From: Terfezia claveryi
Taxonomy: Eukaryota; Ascomycota; Pezizomycetes; Pezizales; Pezizaceae
Reading direction: 5' to 3'
Assembly (NCBI GenBank): GCA_015179025.1
Contig: WHUX01000115.1
Coordinates: 106,841-170,840, forward strand
Length of the DNA: 64,000 nt
The stretch's first letter is position 1; every line of letters begins with the position of its first letter. The position numbers and the translations under genes were made by a program. Positions 43,371 through 54,872 of this stretch are shown here, one piece after another. The notes under the pieces were generated by a model, which worked only from the letters and a program-made list of their open reading frames with translations, searched no databases and was not told the origin of the DNA.

Positions 43371-43797
43371 TATCACAATGGCATGCTTAGTTGTCTTTGT
43401 CATTACATGCAATGCAGGTGATGGGTTATCACCTGCGGCACAGGTAATAGGTTATTAATATCCTGCTTAGCTCCCGAAATAGGGATCTTGGTAAGCTTAT
43501 TCTCTCCGTTGCCTTGGCCCGGAATTATGTATATATAGCCCCTATTCCTCGTACTATCATTGGATCCCCATCTAACATCTTGTATACCCAATACAGGACC
43601 TTGCCTCTCCCAGTGCTCGTGCACCTTCCTTGTGCACCCTCTTGTCTCGTGAACAGCTCTGCAGTACAGCTGCCTCCCTCCGACATACTCGGCAACTGCC
43701 TCCGCATGTCTCGTGCCTCTTGCCCTCTGCCTCTCTTGCCTCTTGCCCTTGCTCTAGTATACCTCTTGGTCGCCTTGTCTCTAGAGCCGTCATCACA
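43371..43797 (+). repeat. 3' LTR of element A
   Basis: 427 bp after the polypurine tract CTAAAGGGGGGATAG. It starts TATCACAATGG where the 5' LTR has TGTCACAATGG, ends CATCACA, and is followed by the TAAGT duplication. Confidence 0.9.
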
Positions 43798-43802
43798 TAA
43801 GT

Positions 43803-46359
43803 GAGGAATCTATTGTAACATATACATGATAGAGGAGGCAATCCAAGCCGAGTGTGAAGCCATATTAAGGGGAAGGATGAGTCTATATAATCTGATCCCC
43901 AAGCTCAATATTGCAAATATAGAGGACTTTTTTGAAGAAATATTGGAAGAGAAGATTAGATAATACAAGTATGAGCAAGCTATAAAGTATGTAAAGTCAA
44001 GTTCTTTATAACAAATATAGCAAACTATAGATGTCTAAATTTTTACTTATATACAGACTTAATTTTTGTCTTTAGATATTATATAAGATAATTACTATAT
44101 TAAACTATGTAAAGCTTAATTATTGAGTAATATATACTGGCAACCAGATATAGTGAACTCATTGTATATAGCAAATTCAGTGAATTCTTTACAGTATACT
44201 ATTCTATTATAGAATGATAATATCTATAGGGTAACTTGAGTTGCTGAATTTAATTATTACATCCACTACTATCTTTAGGTTATTCTAAACTTACTAGAGC
44301 ATTCACAACCTTAATAGTGCCTACAACCCTCCCCTCAACTATAAACCTTCTACTTCCCAACTGCCTTCCTCTGTATATAGCTGTTTATATTATGAATAGA
44401 CTTCCTATAGATCCCTTATATATTTATTATAACTATAGGCTATAGAACAATTTTATAAATATACTGCATATATTACAAAAGGTCAAAAATAATATTATAT
44501 ACTCAAATCTCCTCTTAAATATACTATTTACTATAGTAAAAGAAACCTAACTAAGCTATTCTTATACAACAACTTCTATAAGGTCTCTTAAGTGCTCTCT
44601 TATATAGTTGCTAAGCCTTTAGAAGCTCTAGTACTCTCAACTGTACTCAGGTTTATGGCTAACCTTGACAATAGGACCTTCTACCCCTTACAAGTACAGC
44701 ATATAAAATTTAATGTCTTTTATAGCATAGGCTTTATTGAGAGCCTAAAGTTTTTTCAACAGATTTTACAATATTGGTTTACTAGAGCTTGTAAGATATC
44801 CCGTCTTTAACCCTTCTTAAATTCCACTCTATTGAGTAGTTTAGGAGCTATTTAAGCTTGGTAGAGAGTAATATAATACTAACTTAGAGTATAGTAAAGA
44901 GACTTTTAAGTATACAATAGCTAATTTTTTCTATAATTTAGTTACTTGAGTTTAGCTAGCAGAAGAGTAGGAAAGCTTGAGCTTAGCTAATAATAGAATA
45001 GAAAAGTTTTAAGTCAGTTTTTAACTAGAAGTAAGGAGGATTAAAGTAGAGGTATTTTGCGAGTACTTGTAAACTTTAATGATAAAATGTCAAAAGGCAC
45101 TTTGAGCTCTCAATAAAGCTTATATAGGCTATAAAAGATATTGAATTTTATATGCTGCACCTGTAGGGGGTAAAGGGTCCTGTTGTAGAGGTTAGCTATA
45201 GACCTGAGTATAGTTGAAGGTGCTAGAGCTCCTAAAGGCTTAGCAACCATATGAAGGGGCACTTAAAAGACCTTATAGAAGTTGTTGTATAAGAATAGCT
45301 TAGTTGGGTTTCTTTTACTATAGTAAATAGTATATCTAGAAGGAGATTTGAGCATGTAATATTATTTTTGACCTTTTATAATATATATAATATATTTATG
45401 AAATTGTCTTATAGCCTATACTTAGGATAAATATATAAGAGATCTATAGGGAATCTATTTATGATATAAACAGCTATATACAAGGGAGGGCAGTCAGGAG
45501 GTAGGAGGATTACAGTCAAGGAGGAGATTGTGAGTACTATTGAGGTTATAAGTATTCTAGAAAGTTTAGAGCAACCTAGAGAGAGCAGTAGACATAATAA
45601 TCGAATTCAGTGACTCTAGTTATCCTATAAATGCTATCATTCTATAATAGAGTAGTATGCTATAAAAAATTTACCAAATTTGTTATATATAATAGGTTTG
45701 CTATATCTGGTTACTAGTATATATTATCTAATAATCAAGCTTTACATAGTTAAATATAGTAAATATTTAGCTAAGTATATACAAAATGTCTAGATAGCTC
45801 TGGTAGACTTATGCCAAGCCTCTAGGTAGTCATTTGCATTTTGCTAAGAAGAGTTAGTTATTTTAGTAAGTTACCAGTTACTATCAATAATCTATAGAAG
45901 TTCTATTACTAAGAAAACATTATTGATATATACAACAAATTTAAGTCTGCATGCTTAGAAGTATATTCTAGATATAGTGGATTCTTTTAAATGATCTTGT
46001 CTTCTGTACTTTTTTTATTAAATATTCAAGTTCCCAATAATAACTAATAAGTAGCATAATTTACTAAGCATATTAATACCTCTATTCTTACTACAAAACC
46101 AAGTCATTAGATTTTGAGAGTTATAATTCAGATATAGATAAGGAGTTTTACTCACTAGTTTTCCTAATAGCAAAAAAAGTATACTATACTTATAGTTAGA
46201 GACTACAGATATAGAGCTTTTCTTTTAGTTACTTCATTATTATTATTATTTCATTTGAGATTCTGAATAGTGGAGAGATAAATGCTCAATTTATCTATGT
46301 TTTATTGTCTCTCTCAGCTCAAATAAAGTAGAATATCATAAGCTTACTCAAAAGCTCAC
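43803..46359. other. AT-rich decayed DNA
   Basis: Very AT-rich, dense with stops in all frames. The only sizeable open frame (44592-44810) lies in the arm of the long inverted repeat and has no recognisable domain. Composition fits RIP-like decay of old repeats. Confidence 0.6.
44094..45762. repeat. Long inverted repeat, arms of about 600 bp
   Basis: 44094-44700 is the imperfect reverse complement of 45165-45762, traced through CTATGTAAAGCTTAATTATT, AACCAGATATAG, TCTATTATAGAATGATA, TATATAGCTGTTTATAT and AAAAGAAACC. The spacer is about 460 bp. Differences are mostly transitions and small indels. It may be a foldback transposon or two head-to-head copies of one repeat. Confidence 0.75.
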
Positions 46360-46361
46360 TA

Positions 46362-48221
46362 CCGGGAAAACTGGTGAATAAGAGACCATGTCGGTTTTTG
46401 AGACATTTCTAATTACAAAGCGCACTAATACTAATTCTACCTGAATCTGTTGCTTAGACAGGGGGCTCTACATGAACACCGTCTGTAGCCTCCACTATAT
46501 ACTCAACCTCTTCATCAGACCCCAACGCATCATCTATCTGCCATGGCCCTACCGTAATATCTGGGAGGCCACGCACATAAAGCTTTGTATCTTCAGTCCC
46601 ATCAGGAGATAAAGAAATACCTGCCTGTTTAAAAGACTTAATGATACTCTCTTTTTTCTCTGTATGTAACCAAAGCCATGCTTGTCCAACTGCTTCAGTT
46701 ATGAGAATGCGTCGACAACCAACACTCTCATCTGTTTCCCCAACTGCTTCCAACTTTTCCTCTAAAATATCCACAATTTTATCCTTAACTAGCTTGTTAA
46801 GAATTGTATCCATAGGCTGAACATATCCTGTACAGCCATCTGGAATATATACTGGAATGATATGTCGCTCTTTCATAGCATTCAGGACCTTCTTAGTTTT
46901 TTGACCACTAAAAACATCCAATACTACTAAGCGTTCAGGTTGCGGTAGCTCTAATGTAGAAGAGGTAGTTCCGCAAATATCATGCTGAATCCATTTCATA
47001 GTAATCTCTTCATTACTATATGCTGTAGAATTGAAGAAGACCGTAACACCAGGATGGTATTTCTTTCGTTCTTCTTTCCGAGGCTGTTGCTCAACAGTAG
47101 AACTGCCATGGAATACCAAGATTGGCTTACATCGGAGTTCTCCATCAGCACAGGCAGTGATCATGAGAGTTGCTTGTCGTTTTGTCCAAGAGGTATGCTC
47201 AGTGTGAATGAAGACAGTAGTTGTGCCTTTAGTATCAAATGTACGATTTTGTTGGAACTCAAAAGGTAATGGTGTCTGGTCCATGTTATAGATATATTGA
47301 GGTGGGAATCGATTGTGTTGTTGAGATCTTGCTGGTGGTTGAGATTTTCGTCGTATTTCTTGTAGAAAGGTTTGTATTGCCTTTGCCTTATCATCCGGAG
47401 CATCTTGTCCAACTTTGGTTTTTACCCGCCATGAAATGCTCCATCGCTCACAAAACCCTTCAAACCACCCATTAGAGAATGTACATGGATAACGCTTCTT
47501 ATTTGCAGCATCCACTCTAACTTCCTCTCGCTCTTCAAATATCTTCTTTCCTTCTCGTATAAACCAACGCTGTCCTACAGGCTTTCCTTGCTTCCGAATA
47601 GCTATAAAGCGAGTATGTAGCACTGCCTCCATCTCATGCCAAACACCTTTAGGCGGCCTTTCTACCTGCCTCGAACCTTTCCGTGCTGCTACTATTTTAG
47701 CTTCCTGCTCCTTCCAGCGCAGTAGCATTGGCTTTGTAATATTAAGCTCTCGAGAGACCCCTTCCAATTATATCAGCCAATGCCTATATTAACTGAGTCC
47801 ATTTGGCACCTACATCCTATGCTTGCCGGTATCTTTGCTCCTGTTTTCGGATCTATACGGGACTTTTGGAGCATGCTTAATGCCTTGAGTTTAAACTCTC
47901 TTGTATATGACTTTCTTCTGCTACTCCGTAACCTCCGGTTCAGAGAATTGACACTCCTAGGTTGTAGAGCAGTAGATTTGCCCTTAGGCCCTGGTCGGGT
48001 GGACTTAGTAGCTGAGCTTAGAATTGTAGACATTATTGGGTATTGGAATATTGAACTTTAATCCGATAATGTCGATAATACATACTTACATTTTTCCTTT
48101 TCCTCCTAACTACTGTGTTGACCGTGTTGCCAACTTGTCATGTTGAGATCTCGCCCAGTTGCATGGTGGCTTGCAGATGTCTCAAAAACCGACATGGTCT
48201 CTTATTCACCAGTTTTCCCGG
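46362..48221. mobile_element. Intact 1.86-kb pogo/Fot1-type Tc1/mariner transposon
   Basis: Perfect 45-bp terminal inverted repeats (46362-46406 and 48177-48221, beginning CCGGGAAAACTGG) with TA on both sides (46360-46361, 48222-48223). The interior is one spliced transposase gene on the minus strand with no stops. Identical ends and an intact gene inside heavily decayed AT-rich DNA point to a recent arrival. Confidence 0.92.
46454..48033 (-). CDS. pogo/Tigger-family DDE transposase, 508 aa, one intron
   Basis: ATG at 48033. Exon 1 is 48033-47814 and exon 2 is 47760-46454; the 53-nt intron GTAGGT...GGAAG splits a Trp codon and joins ASIG to VSRELNITKP. The N-terminus carries a helix-turn-helix (YTREFKLKALSML...VSRELNITKPMLLRWKEQE), then a CENP-B-type second DNA-binding region (GKKIFEEREE, FSNGWFEGFCERW). 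The DDE-1 catalytic core has Asp candidates D234 (YNMDQTPL), D355 (VVLDVFSG) and D391 (GYVQPMD), about 35 residues between the last two. The acidic C-terminal tail is variable in the family. It would cut and paste this element using its 45-bp ends and TA targets. All motifs look complete. Confidence 0.9.
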
Positions 48222-49794
48222 TACTCTAAAGATAGCTCAAGATACCTTATTTAATTATTATACTAACCAATATCTCACACAAACACTTTAGGATCTATCT
48301 ATCTCAGATATCCCTAATATTTTGCTATACTAAGAAATTTTTGTTTACCTTAGTAGCTATTAACTACAAAGTTAAGGTACTTAAGATGAATTCAAATACC
48401 CTAATATTCTAGGAGTGGGTTGATACCAGTCAGCTGATTTATATTAAGTTTGTCTACCAATATGGTAAAAATGTTCATTTGGTATATAAATAAAAGGTTA
48501 GTGCCTGAACCATTAGAGTTCGAAAGGCTTGATGGAGGGTAGTAATAGATTTTCTAGATAAGTTATAGAGAGTATTAAATAAGGTATTAAAAGTAACTTG
48601 GAGCTTAGGAGAAAAATTTGTTTTGCTATTACTAAGCTTTATAAATTGGGTATAGTCTACAGTGATGTTTAGAAAATAAATATTTTAGTAAATAATAAAA
48701 ATGAATTTATGCTAATCGACTATGACTTTGCTGAAATTCATAGATATATAGTATATCTAAAGAATATTAACTTAGATTCTATTCTCATATAATCTTCAAG
48801 TATCTAATATGGCTCTCTTATTCTTCTTGAGCATAACATTAGACTAGTTGATAATTTGTTTGTTGTTTAATGAGTCTGAGTTATTAGATTGAAATTTATA
48901 TACTACTTTCATAGTGATTTCTTATCTCTATAAGTTAACTATCTTCTATTCTTTCATAAGGTTATATTGATTTGTTATCTATATTAGCTACTCCTCTTCT
49001 ATTATTTTATAGAGTTTATTATAAGGGACTACCTATATGTAGAGGTTTATTTCTATTGCTTGCCTACTAGTAATAGTACCATATAGTATTTAGTATCTAT
49101 ATTATTATTTTGTTTTCTTTATTAACTCAGTCTTTATATTATAGTAAATACTTGTTTATAAAGATACAATATATAATGAAAATATATCTGTTCTAATATA
49201 TTCTAAGATTCAGTTTATACTGAAATAGACTTGATTCTACAATAGACTAGTCCATTATAGAATTGAAACCTTTACTAAAGTTTGTAAAAATTTTTCAAGC
49301 TACTATCTCTTGTAGTCTAGATATGTTTTTATATAGATATATGATATATGCTTTCCTCCTATAATATAGTAGACATAGCATATCACTAATACCTATCATA
49401 TTATTATTGGTAAGGCCAGCTTATTTTACAATACTAGCAAGTGACTAGGTTCTAAGGTAGACAATACTTACATAGGACTTTAGTAATATCTAAGTAATTC
49501 TAGTAGTAGATATAGTATATCAGATAGAAATGTAGTATTATTCTATACTATAGATTAGTATTAAAACTAATGTATTATTCTTGAAGTATATAAAAAATAC
49601 TAGATATTTCCTATAAACATACAATTATAATACTATCAGTATCTAGGTAAACTTGTCTAGTAATCATATTTTATTCTAGTAGTTTTACTCTCTAACATTT
49701 TCAATATAAAGTAATTATACTAGTAGAGTTAGTACTATTTGAGATTATCTGAGGTAGTGACTATACTAGTAGATCTAAGTAATACTAATTAACT

Positions 49795-49960
49795 ATGGTA
49801 GGGGTTCCTATAAGAAAGTCTCTTACTGTAGTATTTATTAAGTATTTAGAATTTTTGACTTCTTCTTTTAGTATTATTAGAGAGTTGCCTTTTTGAGAAA
49901 TTATATAGGTAGTCCTTTTTTGGCCCATACCTTTTTTGGTATCTTCTAGTCTACTCTTTT
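49795..49960. repeat. AT-shifted dispersed repeat, third copy
   Basis: AGTCTCTTACTGTAGTATTTATTAAGTATTTAGAATTTTTGACTTCTTCTTTTAGTATTATT-type sequence aligns over about 150 bp with 20360-20510 and, with more differences, with 3490-3640. Confidence 0.6.
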
Positions 49961-51647
49961 TATTATTAAGCTAGTTCTATCTTCGTATTCTCTCTACTAC
50001 ACTATTTTTAGTCTAGTTACTATTTTGAGATTAAGTCCTATAATACCTAACAAGCAAGCAGTGCTCAAGTGAGCCCTTGCTATTTTTTTTTTTTGAAGTC
50101 TATTCATCTATAAAGCTATAAGCTATGAAATAGACTCCTTAATATATAGTACTATAAACAAAAATTTCAAAGTAGCCTTATATTTAGAGTCTAGCTTTTA
50201 TCCCAGATACTAATTCTATTAGGTTATTAATTGTATATATGTATAGTTATTTTCCTCTATGTTAAATAGAAATTCACAAAATTATCATCATATCTATAGT
50301 ACTAACATCAACTTAGACCCTTTCTACAATTGTTTTAGGTGGCATGACTACTGACCCCTTTAATACTTTTAATTAAGCTTATTCTAGTAGGAGTGTAGTC
50401 TATTATTAGCAGCTCCAAGCCTTTCTAACAATTGAAGATGTTTCTATACCTAAAAAAGCTTATTAGAAGAGTACAATAAGAAAGCTGAACAATATTAAGA
50501 AATAGTTCCGTAAATTTTGCTATGAAATATTAAATATAATACAAATAAAATATATCTCTAATACTATTATTCTATACTTACAGTCACTATTTGACAAGTA
50601 AAAGCTTCATTCAACAATCTAGATAGAATAGACCCAACTGTGAATAATCTCTAAGAACTTATACAATAATCTCTATAGAGCCTTAAATACTCTTAAAGTC
50701 AATAAGTTTCTTAATTATTTTAAAGCATAGCCAATTAGCAACAACATATATAAAACTAAATCAGTAGCTAATAGAAGTGATCTCAGATCTATATTTTATT
50801 TCCTCTGGATAGAAGATCCCACCTTTTATACTACTTATTAATACTATTTACAACTAGTATTATTTTTATTGGTAGCCAGTTTTATGATATTACAACTAGG
50901 AGTAATTATTAACTATAGTAACTATTAAAGTAGTAAAAAATTATTGCTCTATAGTGAATCGAAGCTATTAGTATTTCAGAATGAGGTTATAAACAAGCTT
51001 GAGTAGGTGTTGGCTATGTACTTCCATAAGTAAAAAAATTAGAGATGGAAAAAGAAGCTTGCTTTCACCTTCAAGATATTGGCCATGATCCTATAACTTA
51101 GCTAGTCTAATTAATAATTACCCTGGTGTTTCATGATGAAGCTTTTAAGGACTAAAGGCTAAGCCTTAACTCCCTAGCTATACTTAAGGTATATATCAAC
51201 TTACTTTTAATACAATTATTATTAAAGCTAATCACTATAATAGCCTACTCCTAGATAAAAAGCTCTATATGTTTTATGAGAAGATGACTATTAAGAATAT
51301 CTAATATTTCGGACAGTTAAAAGGGATACTAATATAATTTCTAGTTAAAGAGCTTGTTATATAAAACTCTCTATACTCAAGTAGAAAAACTAGGTTTAGA
51401 GGTAGGATATCTAGAAAAGATAATACTATATACTTTTTGAAAAGGTATAGTACTAGGTCATGTTTAAACCTGATGGCACTAAGCTATCTCAGGATATGCT
51501 TGGCCTATAAATGTATAATCTAGTATGTACCATATACAGGAATATACATAACACAAACAATTTTGCTTTGAATACAATAAATATCGAGATTAATAGAGCA
51601 GTATTCTATATAGAACACATTATAATAAATTTTACCTATTATAAGTT

Positions 51648-51735
51648 GTGATGTAGTGGTTAAGTTTTCATTATGTGATTAAATTTTTTTGAGTAGGTAT
51701 CTAATGCACAGGTTCGATTCCTTACTTAGTCTTTG
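51648..51735 (+). other. tRNA-like sequence (A and B boxes), probably a decayed tRNA or SINE head
   Basis: GTGATGTAGTGGTTAAG (about 51654) resembles a D-arm/A-box and ACAGGTTCGATTCCTTAC (about 51709) a T-arm/B-box, with a distance suited to a tRNA with an extended variable arm. The acceptor and T stems no longer pair well, which fits C-to-T decay. It is not called as a functional tRNA. Confidence 0.35.
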
Positions 51736-53275
51736 ACTTATTTTTTTATATTTGCCAACTAACACATAGCTTATTTATGTCCAAACTCGATGGCTATAGG
51801 CAAACTCCTGATGAGCTTGATATAAACTTTACTTCGACACTACTTACCAACAATACCACTTACCAAAGACAATATGAAATTACATAACCTCTGAAATAAA
51901 CACCACCAAAACCTACTGTCCCTAATGTAATAGTAAGTATGCTTCTTGGAGTACATATTCTAATCATCTAGAGCACAAATATTGCAATAAAGTCAGACAG
52001 ACATTCACCTCTCCTGCACGTCGGCCAACCTACGGTCTGCAGCAAACCGAGGCCTCTCTCGAAAAATCAGGTGAACAACTAGGCGGAGGATTGACCTATG
52101 AAGGTGAGGCTTCTTGCTGAAGCATTGCTGATATCTAACTGTTGAAGCTGAAGGGTTTTACGGAGGCATTCCTGAATTTGATGAATTTGAATAGGAACTT
52201 GACAAATATTTTTCACCGGTTGAGGAGGATGACATTGATGGTCCCGACCTTGAGGAGGTGGAGCAGGATAAGGTTGAAGACTTCGGGAATGAGTCTGATG
52301 CAGAACCCATTCCCAGAATTGCTGACCCCGCCGCCGACCCACTTACCAATAGATGTCCATACACCACTGACGTCACTAGGTAGCCTTCTGCCAGATATCA
52401 GGCTAGACAGCCTGTACGCGAGTATCCATTTGTGAATCAGCGCTCAGCCAGGTACAATCACCTCCATCCATTTCTTAATGTATGGGATTATAAGCTTGCC
52501 CGCCTTTTTACCCTTAGCAAGGTTCCAAAGCATAGGATTGATGGTTTCTTCCGTAATGACTTATTGCTGAGTACGTTCAGCATCAGTCTGACATCAAAGG
52601 TCTTGTTCAAATCAGAGTACACATTATAGGAGCAAATGGACAAAATGGTTGCAGATCCTGAGTGGACCACAGGATCTGTGCAATATGCGTTACGTCCAAA
52701 GTCTGATTTCTACTATCGGAACATAGTAGATTGCATTAAATATCTCTTGCAGCAGAGAGCATTTGTGACCCATGTGGTCTGGGAACTGGTGAGGTTATTT
52801 TACAAGGATAACAATCGAATATTTTCTAAGATGAACACTGCAACCTAGTGGTGGAAGCAACAGGTATGTTCCCTAATTATCCTACCATAGCTCCTTGCTT
52901 ACGTCTTACAGAAGCTCATTCCTGTCAGGTCTACACTAGTCCCCATCTTTTTGGTATCGGACCAGACCTATCTTACAAACTTTTCTGGGGACAAGAAATT
53001 ATAGCCCCTATACATGAGCATATGAAACATCAAGTCCACCATACACAATAAACCAACTATGAATGTTTGGATCCCAATTGCACTATTACCTATCCTCTCT
53101 AAGTGTCTCGACAAGATTCCTGGCAACCCAGTCGAAGCACAGGAATTGGATGCCCTCCAGGTCATACATGAGATTCTGAGTTCTATCCTTAGCCTTCTGG
53201 TCGATGCAGGATGTCAGGAAGGAATAGACTCGGAAATGGTCTGCTGTGATGAGAAAGTATGCATATATGTACCTA

Positions 53276-53513
53276 CATCAGGAAAGAAAATAGTTTGTCT
53301 CCAGTGTCTCTAGAGACAGTATTGCTACTGGAGACAAGGTATGTCTCCACGATTGGCAGAATGTCTCCCAGTGTCTCCTGGAGATACTGGGAGACATATA
53401 GGAGACACTTAGGCGAGACCTAGGAGACATAAAAGACACAAAAGACACCAAAGACAACCTTGTCTCCTGGAGACACCACCTGGCGTCCCGATGCCACTTT
53501 TTTCTTGCTGATG
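53276..53513. mobile_element. 238-bp MITE with CATCAG ends, copy 2
   Basis: Same family as 21309-21556. Ends CATCAGGAAAGAAAA and TTTTTTCTTGCTGATG, TA duplicated at 53274-53275 and 53514-53515. It interrupts the transposase remnant between its EMVCCDEKVCIYV and LANHIENV blocks. Confidence 0.85.
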
Positions 53514-53966
53514 TAGACTCTCTGCCTAGTTGGCCAATCATATAGAGAATGTCATGATTTATGGCATTCTCACCAATCGATACCCAGTTTGCATTGCCCC
53601 CCAAATGAATTTGAAGACCTCCCGGATATGCCACACAACCCTCGGCAATACTCCCAGTATACTACTGCATACCACAAGTCCAACTAGGCTGTACTACAAA
53701 CTGATGGAGTCAAGCAGATCAACAATGCCCTTTGACATGTCCCCAACCTTAAACTCCATACACTTGTTTGCGGGGATATATTGCACAGGCTATATCTGGG
53801 GATACTAAAACACTTAATGAAATGGATCCAGAAATTCCTAGATCACGTCGGACGCCTTATGGTTTTCGATCACATTCGGTCCCGATTGCCACCATTCCTA
53901 GGGTTTACGAGACTAAACAAAGCATACCGATCTATTTTCCAATGGCAAGGGAAAGAAATGCAGAAC

Positions 53967-54646
53967 TGTAATGGAGAACGTTATTTCATTGCTTATATGG
54001 TTGATTGTATACTTTTGTATTTCCTATATTACTACTATGTTATGTAACTAAGCCTCTCGGTTGAAGGACTAGCCTTCTACCACCTCCTATTGCTTTATAA
54101 GCGTCCATAGCACGCGGAATCTGCCATGGGAAGTTCCATGGCACTTGCCATATGAAGACACCCTCATTATGGCCGCGTGACCTCTGTTTAAGGCGTGTGA
54201 CTCAATACTATGGCCACATGACCATTGTCTAAGGCGTGTGACTCATTACTATGGCCACATGACCCCTTTTGTACAGCGCACCAACTTCTGGTGTGCCACC
54301 CTTTATTGTATTTATTTCCTTAGTCATTAGATCTCAGAGGAGTATAAATAGGCCGCTGGATTCCCTCTGGAATCCACAAGAAAGACAAGAAGCAACCAAG
54401 CAAGCCTTCAGAGCAAGCAAGCCTATATTCCGATCAGATCAAGATTATATAGCTTAGATAGCACAAATCAGATAAGATAGATTACACCAGTTAATTACTG
54501 TTCCCTTCGGGAACGTCCCACATAGTAATCTCCCTACCCTTCTGAGGTCTTACCTCAGCAGAACCGAAATACACAAACGTCCGTACCTACGGAAATAGAT
54601 TGTATAAACGGTACCAAATGAATACTGTCTAGTACCATTTATTACA
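53967..54646 (+). repeat. 5' LTR of element D
   Basis: 680 bp. It contains a repeated TGGCC(A/G)C(A/G)TGACC motif three times (about 54172-54265), an AGTATAAATAGG TATA box (about 54341) and a purine-rich leader. The same features are in the 3' LTR. Confidence 0.92.
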
Positions 54647-54872
54647 TTTTTTTTAACTCACTTACCTAATCTTTACTCTTAAATCCAAGGCCTGATCAAC
54701 CTTCGGATACCTTTATTACACTCATGCAAGTGTATACAATTCGACACCCAAGTGCACATATAAAATCGATATCGTTATTCAACTAGCTAGCTAACAAAAT
54801 CCAACAAATGAGACATCAGACTCTCAACTGCAGTACATCAACAAAAGACTTAGAAGCAAGCTAAGCAGAGCT

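Larger units (their letters stand above)
21287..43797 (+). mobile_element. Ty3/Gypsy chromovirus element A, split by three nested insertions
   Basis: 5' LTR TGTCACAATGGC at 21287 and 3' LTR (TATCACAATGGC) at 43371-43797 are each 427 bp once the MITE and its 2-bp duplication are removed from the first. The 5-bp flanks are identical: TAAGT at 21282-21286 and 43798-43802. Internal sequence runs Gag, CCHC, protease, RT, RNase H, integrase, chromodomain, and is interrupted by the MITE (21309-21556), element B (24148-30509) and element C (32122-42002). Removing them leaves about 6.0 kb, a normal length for the group. Many stops, frame changes and C-to-T type changes (including TG to TA at the 3' LTR start) show a dead copy. 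Confidence 0.9.
48224..51885. other. AT-rich decayed DNA, no gene seen
   Basis: No supported frame in 3.7 kb. It contains the dispersed-repeat copy at 49795-49960, a poly-T run near 50084 and a tRNA-like box pair near 51655-51720. Stop density and composition match RIP-like decay. Confidence 0.55.

Noticed and set aside
46982..47475. Plus-strand ORFs opposite the pogo transposase
   Set aside because: Antisense shadows of an intact, motif-complete gene.
51648..51735. Functional tRNA gene
   Set aside because: Acceptor and T stems do not pair adequately; only A- and B-box-like motifs remain.
53962..54646. Merging the transposase remnant frame with LTR sequence (53781-54047)
   Set aside because: The AGAAC duplication and the second LTR show that the transposase reading ends at 53966 and resumes at 62930; the apparent continuation is read-through into the LTR.
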